This document shows, one piece after another, positions 10,020-18,136 of a stretch of 47,268 nt of DNA. The notes below the pieces were generated by a model that ran no database searches, was not told the origin of the DNA, and saw nothing but the letters and a program-made list of their open reading frames with translations. Source of the DNA: Leptolyngbya sp. PLA1. GTDB lineage: Bacteria; Planctomycetota; Phycisphaerae; Phycisphaerales; UBA1924. The DNA lies in assembly GCA_021405315.1 (NCBI GenBank), contig QWIH01000027.1:1-47268 (forward strand). Direction: 5' to 3'. Numbering within the stretch: the first letter of the stretch is position 1; every line of letters starts with the position of its first letter. Both the position numbers and the translations under genes were made by a program.

Positions 10020-11464
10020 GCAACCTGCTGATGGTTGCGTCGGTCACGCTCCGGTCGCTGGCCCCGCATGCGGTCGAGCTCGCGTACCTCATCGCGACGG
10101 GTTTGTTCGTGCTCTCCCTGCACTGGATGGGGGACCCCAAGACCGCGAGGCGGGGGGTCTACGCCGGCGCGGGGGGTATGGCGGTCGCCGTGCTCGCCAC
10201 CTGGGCCAGGCCCGAGGTCGCCAGGCACCTGTGGGTCCTGCTGCCGATTCTCGCGGCGATCGTCCCGGGCATCTGGCTCGCGAAGGTACCCCTGACCGCG
10301 GTTCCGCAGCGGACGGCGCTCTCGCATGCCTTCGGCGGGCTGGCGGCGGGCCTTGTCGGCTCCGCGAAGTTCTTCTACTGGCTGCACCACCAGCCCGAGA
10401 TGCTGACCGCGTTCCGCACCGGCGCCATCGTGGTCGAGGTACTCCTGGGCTTCCTGACCTTCACGGGGAGCATCATCGCGGCGGCCAAGCTTCAGGAAGT
10501 GAAGTGGCTCCCGCAGCGGCCCTGGGTCTACAAGGGCCAGAACGTCGTGAACCTCCTCGCCTTCGGCGTCGCGGCGGTGCTCGGCGCGTTGATCGTGTGC
10601 TTCCCGCACGCAACCTGGACCCCCTGGGCCTTCGCGGCGCTGATCTTCCTCTCCTTGAACTTCGGGTGGATGCTGGTCATGCCCATCGGCGGGGCCGACA
10701 TGCCCACCGTCATCGCAATCCTGAACGCATACGCCGGGCTCGCGGCGGTGGCCATGGGGTTTGTCCTCGATAACAAGCTGCTCATCACCGCCGGGGCGCT
10801 CGACGGGTCCAGCGGGCTCATCCTTTCCATCATCATGTGCAAGGCGATGAACCGCTCCTTCTTCAACGTGCTGTTCGGCGCGTTCGGGCAGGTGCAGACG
10901 AAGGCGGCGGGGGGCGAACAGAAGGACTACAAGCCGGACACAGCCGAGAACGCGGCGGCGATCCTCTCCGAGGCGTCCCTGGTGGTCATCGTGCCGGGGT
11001 ACGGCATGGCGGTTGCGCAGGCGCAGCACAAGGTGCGCGAGCTCTACGACCAGCTCCGCAGACGCGGGATCACGGTGAAGTTTGCGATCCACCCCGTCGC
11101 GGGGCGCATGCCCGGGCACATGAACGTGCTGCTCGCGGAAGCCGAGATCCCCTACACCGACCTGGTCGAGATGGATGAGATCAACACGGACATGTCCCAG
11201 TGCGATGTCTGCCTGGTGCTGGGCGCGAACGACGTGGTGAACCCAGCCGCCCGCAGCGACACCAAGAGTCCGATCTTCGGCATGCCGATCATCGACGCGG
11301 ACAAGGCCCGGACCGTCTTCGCGGTCAAGCGGAGCAAGAGCCCCGGCTTCGCGGGCATCGACAACGAGCTGTACTTCCTCGACAAGACGTGGATGCTCTT
11401 CGGCGACGCCAAGGCCGTCGTGGGCGATCTGGTCAAGCATCTTTCGCCGCAGTCCACTCACTAG
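10016..11464 (+). CDS. pntB: NAD(P) transhydrogenase subunit beta
   Basis: Provides the remaining proton-channel helices and the NADPH-binding domain III. Of 482 residues, the first 280 or so contain about eight to nine hydrophobic helices, including the HATWTPWAFAALIFLSLNFG and GGADMPTVIAILNAYAGLA regions typical of PntB. The soluble C-terminal domain shows the nucleotide fingerprint VPGYGMAVAQAQHKV, then GRMPGHMNVLLAEA, VLGANDVVNPAA and KRSKSPGFAGI with the NADP phosphate-binding KRS. It is the last gene of the pntA-pntAB-pntB operon; a 156-base gap follows. Confidence 0.97.
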   Translation: MSNLLMVASVTLRSLAPHAVELAYLIATGLFVLSLHWMGDPKTARRGVYAGAGGMAVAVLATWARPEVARHLWVLLPILAAIVPGIWLAKVPLTAVPQRTALSHAFGGLAAGLVGSAKFFYWLHHQPEMLTAFRTGAIVVEVLLGFLTFTGSIIAAAKLQEVKWLPQRPWVYKGQNVVNLLAFGVAAVLGALIVCFPHATWTPWAFAALIFLSLNFGWMLVMPIGGADMPTVIAILNAYAGLAAVAMGFVLDNKLLITAGALDGSSGLILSIIMCKAMNRSFFNVLFGAFGQVQTKAAGGEQKDYKPDTAENAAAILSEASLVVIVPGYGMAVAQAQHKVRELYDQLRRRGITVKFAIHPVAGRMPGHMNVLLAEAEIPYTDLVEMDEINTDMSQCDVCLVLGANDVVNPAARSDTKSPIFGMPIIDADKARTVFAVKRSKSPGFAGIDNELYFLDKTWMLFGDAKAVVGDLVKHLSPQSTH

Positions 11465-11620
11465 GTGGCAGTTCGGGCGAAGGCCTCCGCGGCCAGGGCA
11501 TCGTGTAAGCTGCTGCAGCGTAGAGCGTTAGCCTGACTTTCCGGGTCTGGGAGGCGATGGAGCCACGTTGGACCGATGGAATGGGAGGGGGTCGGGGGTT
11601 CACCGGCTAACATCCGCCGC
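11465..11620 (+). other. Intergenic region between pntB and astA
   Basis: This 156-base stretch contains no convincing open frame or RNA gene. It must hold any pntB terminator; I do not see a strong hairpin with a T-run. Its last bases contain the astA -10 element. Confidence 0.5.
11608..11613 (+). promoter_or_regulatory. -10 element (TAACAT) of astA
   Basis: TAACAT ends seven bases before ATG 11621, with no Shine-Dalgarno sequence between them. Confidence 0.5.
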
Positions 11621-12775
11621 ATGTTCCTTGTCCGCCAATCCAAACCCGAGGACGTGTCGACGCTGGCAAAGCTGGCGCGAATGGTGCTGTTCATCAACCT
11701 TCCCCCCAACGAGGCGATGATCGGGGCCAAGGTCGATCACTCGGGGGCCTGCTTCGCCAGAGCGGCCGGGGCGACGGTGAAGCCCCGAAAGGCGAGGCGG
11801 CGGCAGGCAGCGGACGTAGCCGGCTGGTCGCAGATCGAGCTCGATTCCGACCTGTTCATGTTCTCGATCGAGGACACGGACTCGGGCGGCGTCATCGGGA
11901 CCTCCCAAGTGCGGGCGCACCAGGGCGGCCCGGGGAATCCGAACTGGTCGTTCAAGATCAGCGAGAAGTCATTCCGATCCGAGTCGCTCGGCTGGGGCAC
12001 CACCCACAAGGTGGGGCAGCTCTTTGCCGATGAGTCCGGCCCCAGCGAGGTCGGCGGGCTGATCCTGACGCCCAGTTACCGCGGACACCCGGGCAGGCCG
12101 GGGCGTCTTCTGTCGTTCATTCGATTCCACTGGATCGGCCTTCACCGGAGACTCTTCGCGGACCGCATCATCGCAGAGATGGCCCCGCCCGTCACTCCCG
12201 ATGGCGACAACGTCTTCTGGGATCACTTCGGGCGGAAGTTCATCCCCGTGAAGTACTCCGAGGCGGACCGCTTCTGCCAGCACAATCGGAAGTTCATTTC
12301 TGAACTCCTCCCACGGGAAGAGATCTATCTGTCGCTGTTCCCTCTGGAGGTGCAGAACATCATCGGGCAGGTCTCGCCGGAGACCGTGCCCGCGAAGCGG
12401 CTGCTGGAGAGCCTGGGGTTCCGGAACCGGGGCTTTGTGGATCCCTTCGACACCGGGCCGCACCTGGACGCACTTACGGACGAAGTGCCGCTGATCCGAG
12501 AGACCCGGCTGGCGCGGGCCTCTCGAACCGCTCAGAAGGGCAAGCTCGTTACCCCGGCGATCGTGAGTTCCTTGAGCGATGAGGGAGAGTTCCGCGCGAC
12601 GCAGACGATGGTGGAGGACGCGGGGGAGATCGTCCGGGTTTCGGCCGAGGTGCTTGCCGCGCTGGACGCGAAGTCCGGCGCGACGATCGGGGTGACGCCC
12701 ATGGGCCGTTGGGGCGGCGCGCCCGATGCTCCACTGAAGCCGGCCAAGCCGGCCCGGCGGAGAAGCCGCGCATGA
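11621..12775 (+). CDS. astA: Arginine N-succinyltransferase family protein (AstA-like)
   Basis: AstA transfers succinyl from succinyl-CoA to arginine in the first step of the arginine succinyltransferase pathway. It has a GNAT-like fold. The 384-residue product begins FLVRQSKPEDVSTLAKLA, like AstA (the family is about 340 residues), has GGLILTPSYRG around the acyl-CoA site, and the characteristic segment PPVTPDGDNVFWDHFGRKF followed by the EAD motif. The extra length is mainly a central stretch (about residues 45-65) rich in lysine and arginine and a basic tail. The stop overlaps the next gene's ATG by four bases. Substrate could be arginine or ornithine. astB, astC and astE are not in the window. 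Confidence 0.82.
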   Translation: MFLVRQSKPEDVSTLAKLARMVLFINLPPNEAMIGAKVDHSGACFARAAGATVKPRKARRRQAADVAGWSQIELDSDLFMFSIEDTDSGGVIGTSQVRAHQGGPGNPNWSFKISEKSFRSESLGWGTTHKVGQLFADESGPSEVGGLILTPSYRGHPGRPGRLLSFIRFHWIGLHRRLFADRIIAEMAPPVTPDGDNVFWDHFGRKFIPVKYSEADRFCQHNRKFISELLPREEIYLSLFPLEVQNIIGQVSPETVPAKRLLESLGFRNRGFVDPFDTGPHLDALTDEVPLIRETRLARASRTAQKGKLVTPAIVSSLSDEGEFRATQTMVEDAGEIVRVSAEVLAALDAKSGATIGVTPMGRWGGAPDAPLKPAKPARRRSRA

Positions 12776-14319
12776 CGGCCACCGGGCAGGGCGCGGACCT
12801 CATCGCGGGGGCCTGGGTGCCTTTGCAAGGAGAGGGGCTGGTGTCGCACGAGCCGGCCCGACCCGCGCGTCGAGTCTGGTGGGGCACGCCGCAGGTCTCG
12901 CACGTAGACCGCGGGGTGCGCGGGGCGAGGTCGGCGCAGCGTGCGTGGGAAGCGTGGGGGCAGGCCCGCCGGGGTGAGGTGCTGAGGCGATTCGCGGAGA
13001 TCGCGGCGGGTCGCGCCGGTGAGATGGCTAGCTTGATCAGCCGCGAGGTAGGAAAGCCCGCCTGGGACGCGCGGGCCGAGGCGGACCTGTTGGCGGTGAA
13101 GGTGCAAGCGACGCTTGACGCATCGGAGCACGGACCGCTGACACGGGTCCGAGGGTTTTCACTTCCCCTGGGCCCCACGAGGCAGGGGAGGTGCGAGTTT
13201 CGCGCCCACGGGGTCGCGGCCGTCGTGGGGCCGTTCAACTTTCCGGCGCACCTGCCGAACGGGCACATCGTGCCGGCGCTGCTCATGGGGAACACGGTGG
13301 TGTTCAAGCCGAGCGATAAAGCCCCCGCAACGGGCGAACTGCTGGCGAGGTGGTTCGACGAGGCGCTGCGAGCAGAAGGGGCGCCCCCGGGCGTGCTGAA
13401 CCTGGTGCAGGGCGGGGCGGAGGTCGCGTCAGCGCTCGTGGGCCACACAGATATCGACGCGGTGCTGTTCACAGGATCCTGGCCCGTGGGGCGGCGCATC
13501 ATCGAGGCGAACCTGGACCGTCCGGGGAGGTTGCTGGCGCTCGAAATGGGCGGCAATAGCGCGGCGGTCATCATGCCGAGTGCCGACCTCCCACAGGCGG
13601 TCATCGAGTGCGTGCGGGCGGCGTTCGTGACCGCGGGGCAGCGCTGCACTTGCACGCGACGGATCATCCTCCATCACGACGTGGCCCCCCGGGTGCTCGC
13701 GGCGTTGCGGCAAGCGGCGATGTCCATCCGCGTGGGGATGCCGGATGAGGACGGCGTGTTCATGGGGCCGCTGATCAGCGACAGCGCGTGTGACGCGGTT
13801 CTCCTCGCACAGCGGGAGTTCGAGTCGAGAGGCGGGCGGGTGCTGGTCCGGTGCGAGCGGGTAGCGTCGGCCGAGAACGGCCACTTCCTCAGGCCGGGGG
13901 TCATGCAGGTGGACCGGTTCAGCCCCGACGCGGACGCCTCCGCCGGGTGCGACCGCGAAGTCTTTGGGCCTCTGGTTCGGGTTGCGGTGACCGACTCGCT
14001 CGATGACGCCATCGCGCAGGCGAACGCGTCGGCCTTCGGGCTCGCGGCGGCGATCTTCACGAGGGATGCGGGTGATGCGGAGCGGTTTTGCGCCGGGGTC
14101 CGCGCGGGATGCATCAATGTGAACGCGGGGACCGCGGGCGCCAGCGGCAAGCTGCCCTTTGGCGGCCTGGGGCTCTCGGGGAACCACAGGCCCGCGGGGG
14201 CCTTCTCTGTTGACTACTGCGCCTATCCCGTTGCGGGGATCATCGAGCGTGGCGAGGGGGCGTCGCTCTCGCCCGGCATGTTGTTCGACCCCGCGTGGCT
14301 GGGCGGCGCGTCCCACTAG
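12772..14319 (+). CDS. astD: Succinylglutamate-semialdehyde dehydrogenase-like (AstD)
   Basis: NAD-dependent aldehyde dehydrogenase expected to oxidise N-succinylglutamate semialdehyde to succinylglutamate. Of 515 residues, visible sites are the oxyanion asparagine in GPFNFPAH (N155), the cofactor lysine in VVFKPSD (K179), the loop FTGSWPVGR, the general base in LALEMGGN (E258) and the catalytic cysteine in AGQRCTCTRR (C292). The ATG overlaps the astA stop (ATGA), which fixes this start and argues for coordinated production. The assignment to AstD rather than another aldehyde dehydrogenase rests on this coupling and on the family-like NGHIVPALLMGNT segment. Confidence 0.85.
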   Translation: MTATGQGADLIAGAWVPLQGEGLVSHEPARPARRVWWGTPQVSHVDRGVRGARSAQRAWEAWGQARRGEVLRRFAEIAAGRAGEMASLISREVGKPAWDARAEADLLAVKVQATLDASEHGPLTRVRGFSLPLGPTRQGRCEFRAHGVAAVVGPFNFPAHLPNGHIVPALLMGNTVVFKPSDKAPATGELLARWFDEALRAEGAPPGVLNLVQGGAEVASALVGHTDIDAVLFTGSWPVGRRIIEANLDRPGRLLALEMGGNSAAVIMPSADLPQAVIECVRAAFVTAGQRCTCTRRIILHHDVAPRVLAALRQAAMSIRVGMPDEDGVFMGPLISDSACDAVLLAQREFESRGGRVLVRCERVASAENGHFLRPGVMQVDRFSPDADASAGCDREVFGPLVRVAVTDSLDDAIAQANASAFGLAAAIFTRDAGDAERFCAGVRAGCINVNAGTAGASGKLPFGGLGLSGNHRPAGAFSVDYCAYPVAGIIERGEGASLSPGMLFDPAWLGGASH

Positions 14320-14322
14320 GAT
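14317..14322 (+). promoter_or_regulatory. -10 element (TAGGAT) of nfo, containing the astD stop codon
   Basis: TAGGAT includes the TAG stop of the upstream gene (14317-14319) and ends six bases before the nfo ATG at 14329. Confidence 0.5.
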
Positions 14323-14328
14323 GCGGGC

Positions 14329-15234
14329 ATGTTCGGCAGCCACCTCTCGATCGCGGGCTCCATGACCAACGCACTCGACGAGGCCGTCGAACTGGGGTTC
14401 GACACGGTGCAGGTCTTCACGAAGAACCAGCAGCAGTGGAAGGCCCCGCCGCTCGACCCCGGGGCGGTCCGGGAGTGGCGAGCCCGAGTGGCGGAACTCG
14501 GCTGGCAGGACCGCGTCGTGAGCCACGCCAGCTATCTCATCAACCTGGCCAGCCTGAACGGAGAACTCTGGGGCAAGAGCGTGGACCTCATGACGGAGGA
14601 GATCGAGCGCTGTGAGACGCTGGGCATCGCGTTCCTGGTGCACCATCCGGGCTCGCACGTCGGGACGACGCTCGAGGCAGGTCTTGCGAACATCGCGCGG
14701 GCGTACAAGGAGGTGTTCCGGCGCACGCGAGGGGCGGCGGTCGTCTCGTGCTTCGAGGGGACCGCCGGGGCGGGGAGCACGATCGGCGGGCCGTTCGAGC
14801 ACTTGCGGGATGTGCGGGCGCTCTCGGCGGAGGCCACGGGCGAGCCCGAGAGGCTTGGCTACTGCCTGGATTCGTGCCACCTGCACGCCGCGGGCCACGA
14901 TATGAGCACCTCGGAGTCAGCCCGGAAGGTCTTGGAGGTCTTTGACTCGATGTGTGGGATGCAGCACCTGAAGGTCTGGCACCTCAACGACAGCAAGGGA
15001 AAGCTGGGGAGCCGCCTGGACCGGCACACGCACATCGGGGAGGGCGAGGTGGGGGGAGGGCTGAAGGGGAAGTGCAGTCCGAAGAGGCTGCGTGCGAGCG
15101 GGTTTGCGGCCATCGTCCGCGACCCGCGGTTTGCGTCGGTCCCCAAGATCCTCGAGACGCCCAAGGAGGACGACGCCGGGGGGAAGCCGATGGACCTGAC
15201 GAACCTGAAGAGACTGCGCACGCTCATGAAGTAG
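14329..15234 (+). CDS. nfo: Deoxyribonuclease IV (apurinic endonuclease)
   Basis: Zinc-dependent AP endonuclease of base-excision repair, TIM-barrel fold. The 301-residue product carries the expected metal ligands in order: FGSHLSI, the SHASYLINLAS strand, LVHHPGSHVGT, a glutamate in CFEGTAGAGSTIG, CLDSCHLHAAGHD, WHLNDSKGKLGSRLDRHTHI and ILETPKED near the C-terminus. Only nine bases separate it from astD, but a -10 element overlapping the astD stop suggests its own leaderless transcript. It converges with dacB; 16 bases lie between the two stops. Confidence 0.96.
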   Translation: MFGSHLSIAGSMTNALDEAVELGFDTVQVFTKNQQQWKAPPLDPGAVREWRARVAELGWQDRVVSHASYLINLASLNGELWGKSVDLMTEEIERCETLGIAFLVHHPGSHVGTTLEAGLANIARAYKEVFRRTRGAAVVSCFEGTAGAGSTIGGPFEHLRDVRALSAEATGEPERLGYCLDSCHLHAAGHDMSTSESARKVLEVFDSMCGMQHLKVWHLNDSKGKLGSRLDRHTHIGEGEVGGGLKGKCSPKRLRASGFAAIVRDPRFASVPKILETPKEDDAGGKPMDLTNLKRLRTLMK

Positions 15235-15237
15235 CCC

Positions 15238-15258
15238 GCGGGCGAGGTGCTCACCCGC
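15238..15258. terminator. Hairpin between convergent nfo and dacB
   Basis: Nine-base arms 15238-15246 and 15250-15258 around a three-base loop. Read from the minus strand all nine positions pair, one as a U-G wobble; read from the plus strand one position mismatches. It overlaps the dacB stop. No T-run follows, so function as a terminator is only likely by position. Confidence 0.3.
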
Positions 15259-16750
15259 CGAGCTTGGGCGATTGGTTCACCCGGGCCGCGAGCCAGCGGT
15301 CGCAGAGGAGGGCGATCTGCTCGTGGAGTTCCTTCGAGGCGAGGGTCTGCGTGTCGGTCTTGATGTCATTGATCATCACGCTGAATGCGACGCGTCGGCC
15401 GGAGGCTTCGTCGATGGCGTAGCCGGAAAGCGTTCGCACCCCGTTGATGAAGCCGCTCTTGGCGCAGATGTGCGTGCTGATCTTGTCGCCCCGGAAACGT
15501 TCGCGGAGAGTCCCCTCGCCGGGGGAGGCGAGCGACTCGGCAAAGATGTCGCGCACCGTGCGGTCGCGGCCCATGACTTCCAGCCAGCGGGCCAGCGCCT
15601 CGGCTGAGACGGCGTTGTCGCGGGAGAGGCCAGAGCCGTCGGCGATCGTGACGCGGGCCGCCTGATCCGGCCCGAGCTTCTGACTGAGCACCATTCGGAG
15701 GACGCTGGCGCCGTTCTTCCACGAACCCGGCTCCCTGGTGACCGCGTGACCCATGCTCTTGAGAAGTGACTCGGCGTAGAGGTTCGCGGAGTCGGTGTTG
15801 CAGCGCTTCAAAACCTCCTCGATGGGGGTCGTGATGGCGGCGATGCTCCGAGCCGGGGTAGAAGCGGGCTCGCCGGGCTCGGCAAGGCGGACGGTTGAAG
15901 CGGACATGACCCCGGCGCCTCGGAGGCGTTCCGCGAGGAGTTGGCCGGCGAACGTGGCCGGGTCGTGGATGGTGATCTCGACGCCGACCTGCGCCGCGTA
16001 CTTGACGTCCCCGTGGAGCGTGAAGCGGTTTGTCTCCGGCTCGCGGCTCAGCCAAACGCTGTTCTTGCCGTTGGCGATGGTGCGGGCCTTGTTGGAGATC
16101 GAGAGGAAGGGCGACTCGGGCTCGACCGCGAAGGCGGGGGGTGAACCGGGACCATCGCCACCGGGGCGGGGAAAGACCAGGATGACGTTGGCGTGGAAGT
16201 TGAGCCCCGATACCTGGCAGGAGTAGCCCCGGTCGAGCTTGTCGGCGGGCCACGACGGGTGCACGAACTCGCGGTCGAAGACGCGGTCGTCCACCACGAG
16301 TTCACGAGCACCACGGACGCCGGCGGTGGTCGCGGCATCAGCGATGACGTCAAGAACGTCGCCGACGGTCATCCTGGGCTTCATCAGCGAGAGGACTTCG
16401 GGGTCGGCGAGCGCGGGGTCGCCCGAACCCCGGAGGATCAGCCTGTCGCCCTCTTGCACGAGTTCCGTGGTGTAGTGGTACTCCGGGGAGAGCACCAGCA
16501 AGGCGGCGCCGCTGGTCAGGAGCTTCATATTGGAGGCCGGGATCATCGGCGTCGATCCGTTCAGATCGGCCAGGGTGATCCCGTTCTCGACGTCGCGGAT
16601 GCAGACGCTGACCTTGGCGGGACCGAGCTTCTGCGCCGCGACGAGACGCCTCACGTCGTCGGTGAGCGACCCGGCCTGGGCCCACGCGTGGGCGGTGGCG
16701 AAGGCGACGAGCAGACAGGCGGCGCGATGAAGTGACCGGCGTACGTCCAT
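15251..16750 (-). CDS. dacB: D-alanyl-D-alanine carboxypeptidase/endopeptidase (PBP4 class)
   Basis: A class C penicillin-binding protein that trims or cleaves peptidoglycan cross-links in the periplasm. The 499-residue precursor has a signal peptide (residues 1 to about 26, cleavage near AWAQA). Active-site motifs are SNMK (S73, K76), S-A-N (321-323) and K-S-G (431-433, in place of the usual KTG). The inserted domains between the first two motifs, typical of PBP4, are present. ATG 16750 is preceded by GGGAG about five bases away. A minus-strand TACAGT at 16821-16826 would give a leader of about 70 bases. The presence of DacB fits a planctomycete with a peptidoglycan wall. Confidence 0.93.
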   Translation of the reverse strand: MDVRRSLHRAACLLVAFATAHAWAQAGSLTDDVRRLVAAQKLGPAKVSVCIRDVENGITLADLNGSTPMIPASNMKLLTSGAALLVLSPEYHYTTELVQEGDRLILRGSGDPALADPEVLSLMKPRMTVGDVLDVIADAATTAGVRGARELVVDDRVFDREFVHPSWPADKLDRGYSCQVSGLNFHANVILVFPRPGGDGPGSPPAFAVEPESPFLSISNKARTIANGKNSVWLSREPETNRFTLHGDVKYAAQVGVEITIHDPATFAGQLLAERLRGAGVMSASTVRLAEPGEPASTPARSIAAITTPIEEVLKRCNTDSANLYAESLLKSMGHAVTREPGSWKNGASVLRMVLSQKLGPDQAARVTIADGSGLSRDNAVSAEALARWLEVMGRDRTVRDIFAESLASPGEGTLRERFRGDKISTHICAKSGFINGVRTLSGYAIDEASGRRVAFSVMINDIKTDTQTLASKELHEQIALLCDRWLAARVNQSPKLGG

Positions 16751-16892
16751 ACGAGCTCCCGTGGAGGCCGCGCCCTGGCGCGGGGGTGCAGGCATCCAGA
16801 TCGGCTGTTCCGGGCCGAGGACTGTATCGGAGCGGTGGGGCTGGCGCGGGTGGTGGTGGGCCGGGTGGGCCGCGGCGACTGTGACGCGCCCT

Positions 16893-17333
16893 CTAGGCGG
16901 AGACGGGCTTGAGTTCGAGGAGCGAGAGCACCTCGGTCACCTGCGCCTTGCTCTGGATCTCCCAGACGGGCCAGCAGGTTCCCGCCACGGCGGGCGCGGT
17001 GGCCAGACCGTCTCGCAGGGCCCTCGGGAGGCGCTTGACCTGGGGTTCACCGAGCAATGACTCCGGAAACGGGATGCACAGCCTCGGCTTCGAGGGCTCG
17101 GGGATGATGTAGGCGAGGCCGGGCTCCGTGGCCGACGAGGAATACACCAGCGTCCAATGCCACACGCCCCGCCACTGCACGGTCTCAGCCGCCGATTCGA
17201 ACTCGAGCAGCGTCCGGCGCGAAAGGTCGGTGGCCGGAACCAGTGACTTGCACACACCGGCGACGAGCTGGGCCGCCGTGGGGAAGTGAAAACGGTTCTC
17301 CCAGTGGGTCCTGCTGGCGGACGGCTCGGTCAT
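16893..17333 (-). CDS. Hypothetical protein, 146 aa
   Basis: Not recognised. It is a soluble protein rich in aromatic residues in its centre (WRGVWHWTLVY, about residues 58-68), with proline-rich strands and a C-terminal leucine-rich helix (VTEVLSLLELK). There is no signal peptide or membrane segment. Coding support is good: GGGGAG seven bases before ATG 17333, and a plausible promoter with TATAAA at 17397-17402 on the minus strand. It is divergent from the receiver gene and lies 142 bases upstream of dacB on the same strand; that gap contains dacB's leader. Confidence 0.7.
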   Translation of the reverse strand: MTEPSASRTHWENRFHFPTAAQLVAGVCKSLVPATDLSRRTLLEFESAAETVQWRGVWHWTLVYSSSATEPGLAYIIPEPSKPRLCIPFPESLLGEPQVKRLPRALRDGLATAPAVAGTCWPVWEIQSKAQVTEVLSLLELKPVSA

Positions 17334-17396
17334 GTCAAGGCTCCCCACGCGAAGCGCTCCGGCCCGATGGGGCCACAAGAACCGAGCGCATAGGTA

Positions 17397-17402
17397 TTTA
17401 TA
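17397..17402 (-). promoter_or_regulatory. -10 element (TATAAA) of the gene at 17333
   Basis: Minus-strand TATAAA within a locally AT-rich patch that stands out from the GC-rich background. It predicts a leader of about 57 bases ending in a GGGGAG ribosome-binding site. Confidence 0.5.
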
Positions 17403-17417
17403 GGCAGCCCAAGGCGA

Positions 17418-17447
17418 AAAGTCACGGGCAGGGCCGGGCGTGACTTT
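17418..17447. promoter_or_regulatory. Inverted repeat, possible operator
   Basis: Perfect nine-base arms AAAGTCACG (17418-17426) and CGTGACTTT (17439-17447) are separated by 12 bases. It lies in the divergent region between the genes at 17333 and 17523, next to the minus-strand -10 and overlapping the expected -35 of the plus-strand gene. That position suits a transcription-factor site. Confidence 0.45.
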
Positions 17448-17462
17448 GGCCCAAGAAGCTCC

Positions 17463-17468
17463 TAGAAT
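17463..17468 (+). promoter_or_regulatory. -10 element (TAGAAT) of the receiver gene
   Basis: TAGAAT sits inside a 13-base palindrome CCTAGAATCTAGG (17461-17473) and predicts a leader of about 48 bases. Confidence 0.45.
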
Positions 17469-17506
17469 CTAGGCCCGTCACAACCGGGCATCCTTGGGAC
17501 TGGGGC

Positions 17507-17519
17507 GGAGGGAACCTCC
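17507..17519 (+). promoter_or_regulatory. Hairpin sequestering the Shine-Dalgarno of the receiver gene
   Basis: GGAGG (17507-17511) pairs perfectly with CCTCC (17515-17519) across a GAA loop, three bases before ATG 17523. The ribosome-binding site would be occluded when the hairpin forms. Confidence 0.45.
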
Positions 17520-17522
17520 AAG

Positions 17523-18029
17523 ATGGCCAACCTCGACGCGAATACGTCTCCCGATCCCACGGCGGTCAAGGGCGTTCAGCTTGATATCTCTGGCTGCAAT
17601 GTGCTGCTCGTCGACGACCACCCGCAGAATCTGGAGCTGCTTGTCGCATATCTTGAGGACTTGGGGTGTGAGATCCGGACCGCCGCGGACGGGCAGGGGG
17701 CGTTGGACGCGGTCGCGGCTCGCCGTCCCGATCTCATCCTGCTCGACGTGATGATGCCGAAGATGAGCGGCTTCCAGGTGTGCGCCCGCCTGAAGCGGGA
17801 GCCCGGGACCGCGGACATCCCCATCGTCATGGTGACGGCCCTCAACGAGGTTGCGGACGTGGAGCGGGCGCGAGATTGCGGCGCGAATGACTTCATCACC
17901 AAGCCGGTCAACAAGGCCGAGTTGCTGATGCGGGTGAGGAGTCAGTTGCAGGTCGCGCTCCTCCAGGAGAAGCAGCAGAGGCTGCTCGCCGAACTGCGGC
18001 GCATGAGCTCCGGCGGCTCGGGGGGCTGA
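17523..18029 (+). CDS. Single-domain response regulator (CheY-like receiver)
   Basis: A 168-residue phosphoacceptor protein. The receiver domain (about residues 25-145) has all the conserved residues: D31/D32, phosphorylation site D75 in LLDVMMP, T105 in VTA and K127 in TKP. A 24-residue N-terminal extension and a helical, glutamine- and leucine-rich tail (ALLQEKQQRLLAELRR) flank it, with no DNA-binding or enzymatic output domain. Output is therefore probably by protein contact, or the tail may dimerise. No histidine kinase is adjacent. Translation start is set by a GGAGGG site that may be held in a hairpin. Confidence 0.93.
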   Translation: MANLDANTSPDPTAVKGVQLDISGCNVLLVDDHPQNLELLVAYLEDLGCEIRTAADGQGALDAVAARRPDLILLDVMMPKMSGFQVCARLKREPGTADIPIVMVTALNEVADVERARDCGANDFITKPVNKAELLMRVRSQLQVALLQEKQQRLLAELRRMSSGGSGG

Positions 18030-18104
18030 GCGTCGGGTTTCATCGCGGGCTGATGAGCCTCGCGCCCTGTCGGGGCGGGCTGCAGCGACACGACACGAAA
18101 CACC

Positions 18105-18110
18105 TATAGT
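18105..18110 (+). promoter_or_regulatory. -10 element (TATAGT) of aspS
   Basis: TATAGT predicts a leader of about 20-22 bases. A strong AAGGAAGG site (18124-18131) precedes ATG 18137. Confidence 0.5.
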
Positions 18111-18136
18111 CCGCGCCTCACCCAAGGAAGGGCTAC

